From contig CAMUXE010000018.1 in the NCBI GenBank assembly GCA_947164605.1, forward strand, positions 1 to 40,000: a stretch of 40,000 nt of DNA, given 5' to 3'. The DNA comes from an uncultured Lachnospiraceae bacterium (GTDB lineage Bacteria; Bacillota; Clostridia; Lachnospirales; Lachnospiraceae). A model generated the notes under the pieces. It saw nothing but the letters and a program-made list of their open reading frames with translations, was not told where the DNA came from and ran no database searches. The translations under genes were made by a program, and so were the position numbers. This document shows, one piece after another, positions 23,338 to 32,960 of the stretch (its first letter is position 1; every line of letters begins with the position of its first letter).

Positions 23338-26211
23338 ATGAGCAAGAAATGGGTTTACCTGTTTACAGAAGGATCAGCTGATATGCGCGAATTATTGGGA
23401 GGAAAAGGCGCAAACTTAGCAGAAATGACCAATATTGGTCTTCCTGTACCACAGGGATTTACTATTACCACAGAGGCGTGTACTAAGTATTATGAGGATG
23501 GGAAAGAAATTAATGCTGAGATTAGAGAGCAGATAGATGAACATATCTTAAAGATGGAGGAAATTACTGGAAAGAAGTTTGGAGACAGTGAGAATTCTCT
23601 TCTTGTATCTGTTAGATCTGGAGCAAGAGCTTCTATGCCAGGAATGATGGATACAATTCTTAACTTGGGTCTAAATGAGACAGTTGTCAAAGTTTTGAGT
23701 GAGAAGTCTGGCAATCCTCGCTGGGCTTGGGACTGCTACAGAAGGTTTATTCAGATGTATTCCGATGTCGTAATGGAAGTTGGAAAAAAGTACTTTGAAG
23801 AACTTATAGATAAAATGAAGGCTGACAGAGGCGTTAGCCTTGATGTTGAACTGACAGCAGAAGATTTGAAAGAATTGGCTGGGCAGTTTAAGGCAGAGTA
23901 TAAGGAAAAGATTGGAGAAGATTTCCCTGATGATCCAAGAGAGCAGTTGTACGGGGCTATTAAGGCTGTATTTAGATCGTGGGATAATCCAAGAGCCAAT
24001 GTCTACAGAAGAGATAATGATATTCCTTATTCGTGGGGAACTGCAGTAAATGTTCAGTCCATGGTATTTGGCAATATGGGTGATGACTGTGGAACTGGTG
24101 TTGCATTTACCAGGGATCCATCTACAGGCGAAAAGGGACTTTTTGGAGAGTTCCTTACAAATGCTCAGGGAGAGGATGTTGTTGCCGGCGTTAGAACTCC
24201 TATGAAGATTGACAAGATGAGTACAGAATTTCCTGAGGCCTATAAGCAGTTCCAGGAGGTTTGCTCAAAGCTTGAAGAGCATTATAGGGATATGCAGGAT
24301 ATGGAATTTACCGTGGAACATGGCAAGCTCTATATGTTGCAGACAAGAAATGGAAAGAGAACTGCCCAGGCAGCTCTTAAGATTGCCTGCGATTTAGTTG
24401 ACGAGGGCATGAGATCTGAAAAAGAGGCTCTCTTGATGATAGAGCCAAGGAACTTGGATACTTTGCTTCATCCACAGTTTGACCTTAAGGCTTTAAAAGA
24501 GGCAGAGGCACTTGGCAGAGGCTTAGGCGCATCGCCAGGCGCTGCATGTGGAAAGGTAGTATTTTCTGCAGATGATGCGGTTGTTGCTAAGGCTAGAGGA
24601 GAGAAGGTTGTTCTTGTCAGACTTGAGACCTCGCCTGAAGATATTACAGGAATGAAGGCGGCTCAGGGTATTTTGACTGTCAGAGGTGGAATGACCAGCC
24701 ATGCAGCAGTTGTTGCCAGAGGCATGGGTACATGTTGTGTATCTGGTTGTGGCGATATTGTCATGGATGAAGAAAATAAAAAATTCACTCTGGCAGGAAA
24801 GACTTTCCATGAGGGGGATGAGATTTCAATAGATGGATCTACAGGTAAAATCTATGATGGAATAATTCCTACTGTTGATGCGTCAATAACCGGTGAGTTT
24901 GCTAGAGTTATGAACTGGGCTGATGAGTACAGAAGAATGGATGTCAGGACCAATGCAGACACACCTAGGGATGCGAAAAAGGCCAAGGAACTTGGCGCAG
25001 ATGGAATAGGCTTGTGCCGCACAGAGCATATGTTTTTTGAGGAAGATAGAATTGCTGCCTTTAGAGAGATGATATGTGCTGATAGCCTTGAGGATAGAGA
25101 GAAGGCTTTGGACAAGATTTTGCCATTCCAGCAGGATGATTTTGAAAAATTGTACGAGGCTCTTGAGGGAGCGCCAGTTACAATTAGATTCCTTGATCCA
25201 CCTCTTCATGAATTTGTGCCAACAGAAGAAGCTGATATTAAAAAGTTGGCTGATGCACAGGGCAAGACTGTAGAGCAGATTAAAGATATAATTGCTTCTT
25301 TACATGAATTCAACCCTATGATGGGACATAGAGGTTGTAGATTGGCAGTCACATATCCAGAGATTGCAAAGATGCAAACAAAAGCTGTAATTAGAGCTGG
25401 CATTGAGGTTGCTAAGAGGCACAGCGATTGGAAGGTAAGACCTGAAATTATGATTCCTCTTATATGTGACCTTGATGAGTTGAAATATGTTAAGAAGATT
25501 GTGGTAGATACTGCAGATGCGGAAATAGAGGCAGCTGGAGTAAAGCTTGATTATCAGGTAGGTACCATGATTGAGATTCCGAGAGCTGCTCTGACTGCAG
25601 ATCAAATTGCAAAAGAAGCAGATTTCTTCTGCTTTGGAACTAATGACTTGACTCAGATGACATACGGATTTTCTAGAGATGATGCTTCTAAGTTTTTATC
25701 TTCATACTATGAGAGCAAGATATTTGAGAGTGATCCATTTGCGAGACTCGATCAGAATGGCGTGGGAAAGCTGATGGAGATGACAATCAAGCTTGGAAAA
25801 CCGGTAAATCCACACTTGCACATAGGTATATGTGGAGAACATGGCGGAGATCCATCATCAATAGAATTCTGTAACAGAATAGGTTTGGATTATGTCTCAT
25901 GCTCTCCTTATAGAGTACCTATTGCTAGATTGGCTGCAGCTCAGGCTCAGATTCAGGCTGAATTAGAGGGGAATAAAAATAAGGGCGATTTTGCTGGCCA
26001 GGATTCAGATTTAGACTTTGAAGAGCTCAAACAAAAGGCTAAAAAAGTTGCAAGTGAAGCCGGAAAGGTTAGCAAAGTTGTTGCCAAGGAAGCAGTAAGA
26101 GTTGGAAAGGAAGCTGCTAAAACAGGCAAAGAGGTTGCAATTGCCAGTGCTGCTGGTTTAAAAGCGGGTGTTAAAGAAGCAAAAAAAGCTTATAAAGAAA
26201 ATAAAAAATAA
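23338..26211 (+). CDS. ppdK: Pyruvate, phosphate dikinase with extra basic C-terminal tail
   Basis: The enzyme interconverts pyruvate, ATP and phosphate with PEP, AMP and pyrophosphate, serving glycolysis or gluconeogenesis in anaerobes. Length is 957 residues from ATG 23338, preceded by GGAGGTG. The N-terminal nucleotide-binding domain starts LLGGKGANLAEM and includes SVRSGARASMPGMMDTILN. The phosphohistidine domain has GGMTSHAAVVARGMG, and the PEP-binding barrel has GLCRTEHMFF and, near its end, GICGEHGGDP with the catalytic Cys. The normal enzyme ends near SPYRVPIARLAAAQAQ. Here roughly 80 further residues follow, ending in a Lys/Ala/Val-rich helical tail (KVASEAGKVSKVVAKEAVR). It is flanked by its own promoter and terminator, so it is a single-gene unit. 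Confidence 0.95.
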   Translation: MSKKWVYLFTEGSADMRELLGGKGANLAEMTNIGLPVPQGFTITTEACTKYYEDGKEINAEIREQIDEHILKMEEITGKKFGDSENSLLVSVRSGARASMPGMMDTILNLGLNETVVKVLSEKSGNPRWAWDCYRRFIQMYSDVVMEVGKKYFEELIDKMKADRGVSLDVELTAEDLKELAGQFKAEYKEKIGEDFPDDPREQLYGAIKAVFRSWDNPRANVYRRDNDIPYSWGTAVNVQSMVFGNMGDDCGTGVAFTRDPSTGEKGLFGEFLTNAQGEDVVAGVRTPMKIDKMSTEFPEAYKQFQEVCSKLEEHYRDMQDMEFTVEHGKLYMLQTRNGKRTAQAALKIACDLVDEGMRSEKEALLMIEPRNLDTLLHPQFDLKALKEAEALGRGLGASPGAACGKVVFSADDAVVAKARGEKVVLVRLETSPEDITGMKAAQGILTVRGGMTSHAAVVARGMGTCCVSGCGDIVMDEENKKFTLAGKTFHEGDEISIDGSTGKIYDGIIPTVDASITGEFARVMNWADEYRRMDVRTNADTPRDAKKAKELGADGIGLCRTEHMFFEEDRIAAFREMICADSLEDREKALDKILPFQQDDFEKLYEALEGAPVTIRFLDPPLHEFVPTEEADIKKLADAQGKTVEQIKDIIASLHEFNPMMGHRGCRLAVTYPEIAKMQTKAVIRAGIEVAKRHSDWKVRPEIMIPLICDLDELKYVKKIVVDTADAEIEAAGVKLDYQVGTMIEIPRAALTADQIAKEADFFCFGTNDLTQMTYGFSRDDASKFLSSYYESKIFESDPFARLDQNGVGKLMEMTIKLGKPVNPHLHIGICGEHGGDPSSIEFCNRIGLDYVSCSPYRVPIARLAAAQAQIQAELEGNKNKGDFAGQDSDLDFEELKQKAKKVASEAGKVSKVVAKEAVRVGKEAAKTGKEVAIASAAGLKAGVKEAKKAYKENKK

Positions 26212-26248
26212 TGCTTTAAACCCTTGAAAACGGATAATATCGCGTGTT

Positions 26249-26290
26249 AATGTTGCTAGAGGAAGAATCTTCTAGCAACATTTTGTCTTT
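26249..26290 (+). terminator. Rho-independent terminator after ppdK
   Basis: AATGTTGCTAGA (26249-26260) pairs perfectly with TCTAGCAACATT (26271-26282) over a 10-base loop, followed by TTGTCTTT. Confidence 0.85.
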
Positions 26291-26302
26291 AAGGAGTGCA
26301 TG

Positions 26303-27842
26303 ATGAATTCGCGATATAATCTAAATGATACTATGAAGGGGAGTTTTTATATGAAAGTTGAGAATAGAAAAAATTAGTATTTTTATCAGCCTTCATATTG
26401 ACGGCTTTTGCTTTGTTTTTTATAAAGGGATGCATATTTGAAAAAACGAAATAAAGGCTGAAGATAGAAGCGAAGTTCAGACAAAGACTGTAAGAATTGG
26501 CTATTATGAAAATGACAATTTTCAGGCAGGAGCTGCTGACAACCTCGTTAAAACAGGCTATTCATACGAATATTTGAGAAGGCTCCAAGCGTATACAAAC
26601 TGGAAATATGAGTATGTATATGGCGATTACGGAGATCTTTATAATATGCTTCTGTCAGGAGATATAGATATATTGACTGGTCTTGCTTATAAGGAGTCAA
26701 GAACACCATATATTTTATATCCAGAATATGCTATGGGCGATACACCATATACCCTCTTGAAAAGAGAGGATGATGACAGCTTAACACCTAAGGCTTCGAC
26801 ACTTGGTGGAAAGAAAATCGGTGTCTTGAGTGGTGCTATGGAGAGCATTATAGAGAAGTATTTAAAAGATAATTCTATAATTGCTGAAATTGTAAAATTT
26901 GATGATATTCAGGACAGAGATGCTGCTTTGATCAACAAGGAGGTAGATTTGACCTTGGTTGAGGGCGACGGAACAGGTGCTATCAGCGGAGTTGAAGCCC
27001 TGGTCGAAGTTGGGGAGTCTGAATATTATGTCTGTGTAAGCAAAAAGAGAACAGATATTTTTGATGATCTTAATGAGGCTCAAAGTCTGCTCTTTAAGGC
27101 AAGTCCTGGTATTAAGAAGGAAATTGAAGCTACATGGTTCAGGGAAAATGTTGTGACTACGACACTTTCGAGTGAGGAAAAACAATGGATAAAAAATCAC
27201 AATGAAGTTATTGTGGGTTATTATGATGATTTCCTTCCATTTTCAGATAAGGATGAAAATGGGGAACCAAATGGAATTATGATTGATATAATTCAAGAAA
27301 TGTTTAGCAATCTTGGAATAAATTCAATTGATGTAGTTTATAAAAGCTATGACAGCTATGAGAAAATGCATGATGAGCTAACAGGTACTCTTAATAGAAC
27401 TGCTTATAGCCGTATTTCCAAACTTTTGGAGAATAACCAGGAAAAGTTGGCTCTTATGATAATTGATATTGATTTATTTAAACATGTCAATGATAAATAT
27501 GGCCATGATGTGGGAGATAAGGTGCTCAAAAAAGTGGCTCATGCTTTATTGCATAACTTCCGAAGCAAGGATGAAGTTTTTAGGTACGGCGGAGATGAGT
27601 TCGTAGTAATATTCTCAGATTTCGGTGATGGCTTTGAAGATAAGATAATTGAGAAAATTTCAATTATTAATCAGGAACTAGGACAGATTAAGGATGGCTT
27701 GCCGGCTGTATCCTTAAGTGCTGGCTTTACAATATTTAGCACAGGATTCAATGAGGATGTCTTTAAAGAGGCAGATAATGCCCTTTATAACACTAAGAAA
27801 AATGGCAGAGCAGGTTGTACTATGTATAGTGAAAAACTTTGA
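26303..27842 (+). pseudogene. Decayed substrate-binding/GGDEF diguanylate cyclase gene
   Basis: Intact relatives have a signal peptide, two SBP_bac_3 domains, a membrane helix and GGDEF. Here translation begins at ATG 26303 or 26351 but stops after a few codons. The signal segment LVFLSAFILTAFALFF continues in the next frame, and the SBP domain (TVRIGYYENDNFQAG onward) in the third; each shift coincides with a run of six A, as if one A was lost twice. The first SBP domain is complete. The second, starting VIVGYYDDFLPFSDKDENGEPNG, breaks off near 27360 and joins directly to DELTGTLNRTAY, so most of it plus the membrane helix is gone. The cyclase core RYGGDEFVV is intact. The product is probably inactive as a sensor. 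Confidence 0.75.
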
Positions 27843-27919
27843 TTAAAAAGATAACACTTTTATCTCATTTAATGATAAAATATATGGGTTAAAATTTGTG
27901 CTAGGAGACATGGTCAGAC

Positions 27920-28912
27920 ATGAAAATAAATATATATTATGGCGGTAGAGGCTTGGTTGATGATCCATCCCTTTTCGTTCTTGAAAAAATGCAGGCAGTT
28001 TTCACAGAGCTAAATATAAAATATGAAAGGTTCAACCTTTTTGAGGATAAGAATAAGATAACTACACTTTCTCAGACTATCACTGATGCTGACGCTGTTA
28101 TTATGGCAACAACTGTGGAGTGGCTTGGAATGGGGGGATATCTTCAGCTTTTGCTTGATTCATGCTGGCTGTATGCTGATAAAAGCAAAATTTCTAACGT
28201 TTACATGTTCCCTGTGGTTATGTCAAAGACTTATGGGGAGAAAGATGTAGAACTTGCAATCATTAAGTCTTGGGAGATGATTGGCGGTATCGCTCACAGA
28301 GGCGTTTGTGCCTATGTCGAGAATACAACGGATTTTGAGTTCAATCAGAAATATAATCATATGATTGAGAAGGCGGCCGAGGATATTTACAGAACTGTCC
28401 AGAAAAAAAGAGTTCCCTTCCCTTCAAGCAGCCTGACTATCAAGAATAAGGTTATGAAGGATTTTGTTGAGTTCACTCCTCAGGAGAGCAAGCAGCTTTC
28501 AAAATATGCCGCTGATGACACATTTGTCAAAACACAGAAAAAAGATATTGAGTCTTTAGCTTCCATCTACAAAGAGATGATGACTGATGAGGAACAGGGC
28601 GGAGATGACTACTACATAGATGTTTTGAAAAAACATTTTGCAGGTAAAAGTGGCTATTCAGGCTCTTATCAGATTTCAATAATTGACAAGAATAAGGACA
28701 TATCTCTGGATATTGATGCGCAGAAACTAGATATTAAATACGATAAAAATCCTGATGCCGATGTCAATATGAGGCTGAAAAAGGAAGTCTTTGATAAGAT
28801 TGTTGCAGGAAAGATTACCTTTCATGGAGCATTTATGACAGGGGATATGATCACAAAGGGTGATTTTAGAAGCCTTAGAATGCTAGATGACTTGTTTACT
28901 TTCAACAAATAA
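27920..28912 (+). CDS. Flavodoxin-like/NADPH-dependent FMN reductase domain fused to SCP2 sterol-transfer-like domain
   Basis: The protein has 330 residues. Residues 1-165 look like a flavodoxin-fold FMN reductase (MKINIYYGGRG, ADAVIMATTVEWLGMGGYLQLLLDSCW, VYMFPVVMSKTYGE). Residues about 225-330 look like an SCP2 domain (DYYIDVLKKHF, YQISIIDKNKDISLDIDAQ, PDADVNMRLKKEVFDKIVAGKITFHGAFMTGDMITKGDF), a lipid- or small-hydrophobe-binding fold. A helical linker joins them. Start ATG 27920 fits the fold; its AGGAG is rather distant. The function is unknown: redox chemistry on a bound hydrophobic compound is a reasonable guess from the domains. The genes around it are unrelated. Confidence 0.78.
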   Translation: MKINIYYGGRGLVDDPSLFVLEKMQAVFTELNIKYERFNLFEDKNKITTLSQTITDADAVIMATTVEWLGMGGYLQLLLDSCWLYADKSKISNVYMFPVVMSKTYGEKDVELAIIKSWEMIGGIAHRGVCAYVENTTDFEFNQKYNHMIEKAAEDIYRTVQKKRVPFPSSSLTIKNKVMKDFVEFTPQESKQLSKYAADDTFVKTQKKDIESLASIYKEMMTDEEQGGDDYYIDVLKKHFAGKSGYSGSYQISIIDKNKDISLDIDAQKLDIKYDKNPDADVNMRLKKEVFDKIVAGKITFHGAFMTGDMITKGDFRSLRMLDDLFTFNK

Positions 28913-28915
28913 TTA

Positions 28916-28944
28916 TTGATAAGAAAAACAAATTAATATATTAT
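28916..28944 (+). promoter_or_regulatory. Sigma-A promoter for the HIT gene
   Basis: TTGATA (28916-28921), a 17-base spacer and TATTAT (28939-28944), five of six matches in each box. Transcription should start near 28951, which rules out the ATG at 28952 as a normal start and favours 28985. Confidence 0.7.
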
Positions 28945-28984
28945 AGAATGTATGTTTAACTCTGATGAAAGGACATTTTTTAAG

Positions 28985-29401
28985 ATGAAAAAAGATGATT
29001 GTATCTTTTGCAAATTAAGCAATGGAGATATACCAACAAGTTCAGTTTATGAAGATGATAAGGTGAAGGTTATATTTGACGCTAGTCCAGCTTCTAGAGG
29101 ACATCTTCTCTTGATTCCTAAGGATCATTTTGACAACATTTATGAATTGGATGATGAGACAGCTGGTCATATTTTTAAGGTGGCAAAAAAGGTTGCATGT
29201 GCGCTTAAAGCTTCTCTTGATTACGATGGCTTGAATGTTTTGCAGAATAATGGAGAAGCTGCTGGACAGACAGTTTTCCATTTCCATATGCATTTTATTC
29301 CTAGAATTAAGGGTGATACAATAAAGGTTGGCTGGACACCAGGTCAGCAGCCAGAGGATATTGAAGATTTAAAGAAAATAATTGCAGATAATTTTGCATA
29401 A
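28985..29401 (+). CDS. HIT-family nucleotide hydrolase
   Basis: The protein has about 138 residues from ATG 28985, preceded by AAAGGA. A zinc-type CIFCK pair is at the N-terminus, SRGHLLLIPKDH in the middle, and the catalytic triad HFHMHFIPR (His-x-His-x-His) at about residue 100. This is the HinT/Fhit-like branch, which hydrolyses AMP-linked substrates such as adenosine phosphoramidates. It is a small soluble housekeeping enzyme with its own promoter, 75 bp before the hydratase gene, with which it may be co-transcribed. Confidence 0.9.
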   Translation: MKKDDCIFCKLSNGDIPTSSVYEDDKVKVIFDASPASRGHLLLIPKDHFDNIYELDDETAGHIFKVAKKVACALKASLDYDGLNVLQNNGEAAGQTVFHFHMHFIPRIKGDTIKVGWTPGQQPEDIEDLKKIIADNFA

Positions 29402-29476
29402 TTTAGCATTATTTAGCACAATATTATCTTAAATTATTTACATATAAAATTACAAAAGGATATTTAAGGAGAAAGA

Positions 29477-31762
29477 ATGGTAAAGTTAAGTAATGGCGGT
29501 GCTTATCTTGTAGGTGGCACACAGATCATCGAAGAGGCAGAGGCTAAGGCAGGTGCTCTCGCTGCAGCAGTTGGCAAGGAAGTATCTAAGGAGGAAGCAA
29601 GCAAGAATACTATTGCTTATGGAATTCTTAAAGAGCACAATACATCTGGAAATATGGACAAGCTTAAGGTTAAGTTTGATAAGATGACATCACATGATAT
29701 CACTTATGTAGGTATTATCCAGACTGCAAGAGCATCAGGACTTGAAAAGTTCCCTATTCCATATGTTCTTACAAACTGCCACAACAGCCTTTGTGCAGTA
29801 GGTGGAACAATCAATGAGGATGACCACATGTTTGGTCTCACTTGTGCTAAGAAGTACGGCGGAATTTATGTACCACCTCATCAGGCAGTTATTCACCAGT
29901 TTGCTAGAGAAATGCTGGCTGAGAGTGGAAAGATGATTCTTGGATCTGACAGCCATACTAGATATGGTGCACTCGGTACTATGGCAATGGGCGAAGGTGG
30001 TCCAGAGCTCGTAAAGCAGTTACTTGGCAAGACTTACGATATCAATATGCCAGGAGTTATCGCTATATACATGACTGGTAAGCCTGAAAAGGGCGTTGGT
30101 CCTCAGGATGTGGCTTTGGCTATTATCGGTGCTGTATTTGGCAATGGCTATGTAAAGAACAAGGTTCTTGAGTTTGTAGGACCTGGTGTCGCTAACTTGA
30201 GCGCTGATTTCAGAATTGGTGTTGATGTTATGACAACTGAGACAACATGCCTTTCATCTATCTGGAAGACAGATGATGAAGTTAAGAAATTCTACGAGAT
30301 TCATAATAGAGCAGAGGCATACAAGGAGTTAAATCCTGGCGCAGTTGCATATTACGATGGCGTTGTTTATGTAGAGCTTGATAAGATTAAGCCTATGATC
30401 GCTATGCCGTTCCACCCAAGCAATACATACACAATTGAGGAGCTCAATGCTAACCTTGATGATATTCTTCGCGATGTAGAGAAGAAGGCACTTGTAAGTC
30501 TTGATGGTCAGGTTGATTTCAAGCTTACAGATAAGGTTAGAGATGGTAAGCTCTATGTTGATCAGGGTATTATCGCAGGTTGTGCAGGCGGCGGTTTCGA
30601 AAACATCTGTGCAGCAGCTGATATTCTTAAGGGAGCTCACATTGGTGATGATAAGTTCACATTGAGCGTATATCCAGCTTCTACACCAATTTATATCGAA
30701 CTTGCTAGAAATGGCAGACTTGCAGACCTTATGGCTACTGGTGCTATCGTTAAGACAGCATTCTGTGGACCTTGCTTTGGCGCTGGTGATACACCTGCTA
30801 ACAATGCATTTTCAATTCGTCATTCTACTAGAAACTTCCCTAATAGAGAGGGCTCTAAGCTTCAGAATGGTCAGATTTCTTCAGTTGCACTTATGGATGC
30901 TAGATCTATCGCTGCAACAGCTGCAAATAAGGGCATTCTTACAGCAGCAACAGATATGGATACAGAGTTTACTGGACCTGTATATCACTTTGACAGCTCT
31001 ATTTATGAGAATAGAGTATTTGATTCAAAGGGTGTCGCTGACAGCGAGCAGGAGATCCAGTTTGGACCAAATATCAAGGATTGGCCAGCAATGGTTGCAC
31101 TCCCAGAGAACCTTATTATCAAGGTTGTGTCTGAGATTCATGATCCTGTAACTACAACAGATGAGCTTATTCCTTCAGGTGAGACATCATCTTACAGATC
31201 AAACCCACTTGGCTTAGCTGAGTTTGCACTTTCTAGAAAGGATCCTGCATATGTAGGCCGTGCTAAGGAAGTTCAGAAGGCTGAGAAGGCTAGAGAAGCT
31301 GGCGAGTGTATGGGTGAGGCTCTTCCAGAGTTGAAGCCTATCATGGATAAGATTAAGGAGACTTATGATGTAAATAAGTCCAATGTTGGTGTCGGCAGCA
31401 CAATATTTGCCGTAAAGCCAGGTGATGGTTCTGCTAGAGAGCAGGCTGCATCATGTCAGAAGGTACTCGGAGGCTGGGCAAATGTTGCTAATGAGTATGC
31501 TACTAAGAGATATAGATCAAACCTTATCAACTGGGGTATGCTTCCATTTGTAATCGAGAAGGGTGATCTTCCATTCGCAAACGGAGATTATCTCTTTATT
31601 CCAGGTATCGCTAAGGCGGTAGCAGAGAAGACAGCTGATATTAAGGCTTATGTCGTAAATAAGGATATGAAGGAGTTTAGTCTCACTCTTGGAGATCTCA
31701 CAGATGATGAGAGAAAGATTATTCTTGATGGTTGCTTAATCAACTACTACAGAAATAACTAA
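29477..31762 (+). CDS. Aconitase-family hydratase (YbhJ-like)
   Basis: The protein has 761 residues. The iron-sulfur cluster ligands of the aconitase fold can be placed: the single Cys in [14 protein letters not shown] and the CGPC pair in [36 protein letters not shown] is the family's conserved substrate region, and the swivelling C-terminal domain includes [14 protein letters not shown]. It is a distinct subgroup (hydratase/YbhJ type) rather than AcnA or AcnB, but in clostridia lacking those it is the natural candidate for citrate-isocitrate conversion. With citrate synthase at 3894 it would give the first two oxidative TCA steps. The start ATG 29477 follows AAGGAG. Substrate is inferred, not shown. 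Confidence 0.85.
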   Translation: MVKLSNGGAYLVGGTQIIEEAEAKAGALAAAVGKEVSKEEASKNTIAYGILKEHNTSGNMDKLKVKFDKMTSHDITYVGIIQTARASGLEKFPIPYVLTNCHNSLCAVGGTINEDDHMFGLTCAKKYGGIYVPPHQAVIHQFAREMLAESGKMILGSDSHTRYGALGTMAMGEGGPELVKQLLGKTYDINMPGVIAIYMTGKPEKGVGPQDVALAIIGAVFGNGYVKNKVLEFVGPGVANLSADFRIGVDVMTTETTCLSSIWKTDDEVKKFYEIHNRAEAYKELNPGAVAYYDGVVYVELDKIKPMIAMPFHPSNTYTIEELNANLDDILRDVEKKALVSLDGQVDFKLTDKVRDGKLYVDQGIIAGCAGGGFENICAAADILKGAHIGDDKFTLSVYPASTPIYIELARNGRLADLMATGAIVKTAFCGPCFGAGDTPANNAFSIRHSTRNFPNREGSKLQNGQISSVALMDARSIAATAANKGILTAATDMDTEFTGPVYHFDSSIYENRVFDSKGVADSEQEIQFGPNIKDWPAMVALPENLIIKVVSEIHDPVTTTDELIPSGETSSYRSNPLGLAEFALSRKDPAYVGRAKEVQKAEKAREAGECMGEALPELKPIMDKIKETYDVNKSNVGVGSTIFAVKPGDGSAREQAASCQKVLGGWANVANEYATKRYRSNLINWGMLPFVIEKGDLPFANGDYLFIPGIAKAVAEKTADIKAYVVNKDMKEFSLTLGDLTDDERKIILDGCLINYYRNN

Positions 31763-31781
31763 AAAGACTTTTTTAAAGGGA

Positions 31782-31816
31782 CTGAACCAGTGGGTGGAGG
31801 CATTCACTGGTTCTGC
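31782..31816 (+). terminator. Hairpin after the hydratase gene, possible terminator
   Basis: GAACCAGTG (31784-31792) pairs exactly with CACTGGTTC (31805-31813) over a 12-base loop. The following TGCTTCATTTGG has no T run, so termination may be weak; it could also be a processing site before the next gene. Confidence 0.45.
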
Positions 31817-31857
31817 TTCATTTGGGCTTAAAAAGGGATTGGTATGGAGGAATAAAT

Positions 31858-32946
31858 ATGCCGGATATCAATATTCTTGATGGAAATTTAGATACACTAG
31901 CAAAGATAGAGAGTGATTTGAGAGCTTACGTCGATAAGAAGAATGCTCTGCAAGAAATCGCAGACGAATCTAGCAAGTCGGCTTCAGAGCTGTCTAGTCT
32001 CAAAAAAAGGATTGAATCTGAGAAGGATGAAAAGATTGAAGAAGGCTTGAGCTCAGTTTGCTCGGGCTTTGACAAATCATTGGCCTTGGAAGAAGAGAGA
32101 AAAAAAGAGATAAAGGCTAAGAGAAGTCAGGCGAAAAATGCTGGTGTTGCTGAGAGAATTGAGCTTGAGACAGCTGACTTGGTCAAGGCCAATGCTGACA
32201 TGAAAAGTCAGATTAATCAGATGTTTGCGGCAGAAAAAATACCAAAATATTGTAATTCATGGCTTTTTCATGCCCTTATACAGACATCTGGATTTAAAGA
32301 TGTCTTTGGCTATATATGCACACTGCTTATTGCTTTTTTGGCTATACCATACGCTTTATTCTACTTTAAACTTGATACAAGAATTATTATAATTTATTAC
32401 TTTGTTCTTGTTACAGTTATAATGTCCTTCTTAAAGTATGTCTTTTACAGAACAGTGGTAAATCATCACGATACCATTGAGAGGGCGAGAATACTGAGTG
32501 ACAGAATTGCTGCCAATAAGCATGAAGTGAAAAAGAAAACAAAACTTATAAAGAGAGACTCGGACGAGACTATGTATGGTCTTGAGGGTTATGACAAGGC
32601 TATCAATGATACAATGGAGAAAATCAAGAGTATCAATGAGCAGAGCAAGGCTGCTGTCAAAAACTTTGAGGAGGTCACAAAACCTCAGCTCATAGCAGAG
32701 ATTGACGGCAGATTCGAAGATGAGCTTAAAGCACTTGAAGAAAAGACAAGAGAGCTGGCTTCAAAAGAAAAAGAACTTGGAGATGATGTGGCTAAAGAAA
32801 AAATCTACATAGCATCTCACTATGAGGCTTATATTGGAAAGGGCTATTTAAAGGCTGATAAACTGGCTGAGATAAGAGACATAATGAATAGACATGCTGG
32901 AATGACAATAGGACAGGCCATAGCCGTGCTTAAGGCAAATAGCTGA
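31858..32946 (+). CDS. Coiled-coil membrane protein with two central helices, function unknown
   Basis: The protein has 362 residues from ATG 31858, with GGAGGA six bases upstream. A charged helical N-terminal half (residues 1-125, heptad-like Leu/Lys/Glu pattern) is followed by two membrane helices (about 150-170 GYICTLLIAFLAIPYALFYF and 175-197). A second long coiled-coil region (about 205-330) comes next, with a globular end reading GYLKADKLAEIRDIMNRHAGMTIGQAIAVL. Both coiled coils would lie on the same side, giving a hairpin anchored in the membrane. There is no enzymatic motif. It is 14 bp upstream of the DUF5711 gene and probably in one operon with it and cvpA. I do not recognise the family; an envelope scaffold role is only a suggestion. 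Confidence 0.75.
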   Translation: MPDINILDGNLDTLAKIESDLRAYVDKKNALQEIADESSKSASELSSLKKRIESEKDEKIEEGLSSVCSGFDKSLALEEERKKEIKAKRSQAKNAGVAERIELETADLVKANADMKSQINQMFAAEKIPKYCNSWLFHALIQTSGFKDVFGYICTLLIAFLAIPYALFYFKLDTRIIIIYYFVLVTVIMSFLKYVFYRTVVNHHDTIERARILSDRIAANKHEVKKKTKLIKRDSDETMYGLEGYDKAINDTMEKIKSINEQSKAAVKNFEEVTKPQLIAEIDGRFEDELKALEEKTRELASKEKELGDDVAKEKIYIASHYEAYIGKGYLKADKLAEIRDIMNRHAGMTIGQAIAVLKANS

Positions 32947-32960
32947 TTTGAGGAATAGTA

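Noticed and set aside
29401-29476. Search for a separate promoter for the hydratase in the short AT-rich gap
   Set aside because: Only poorly spaced partial matches were found (TTATCT with TAAAAT at 15 bases), so no promoter is claimed.
30702-31151. 149-residue frame on the plus strand inside the hydratase gene
   Set aside because: It is Leu-rich, wholly contained in a well-supported gene in another frame, and has no ribosome site.
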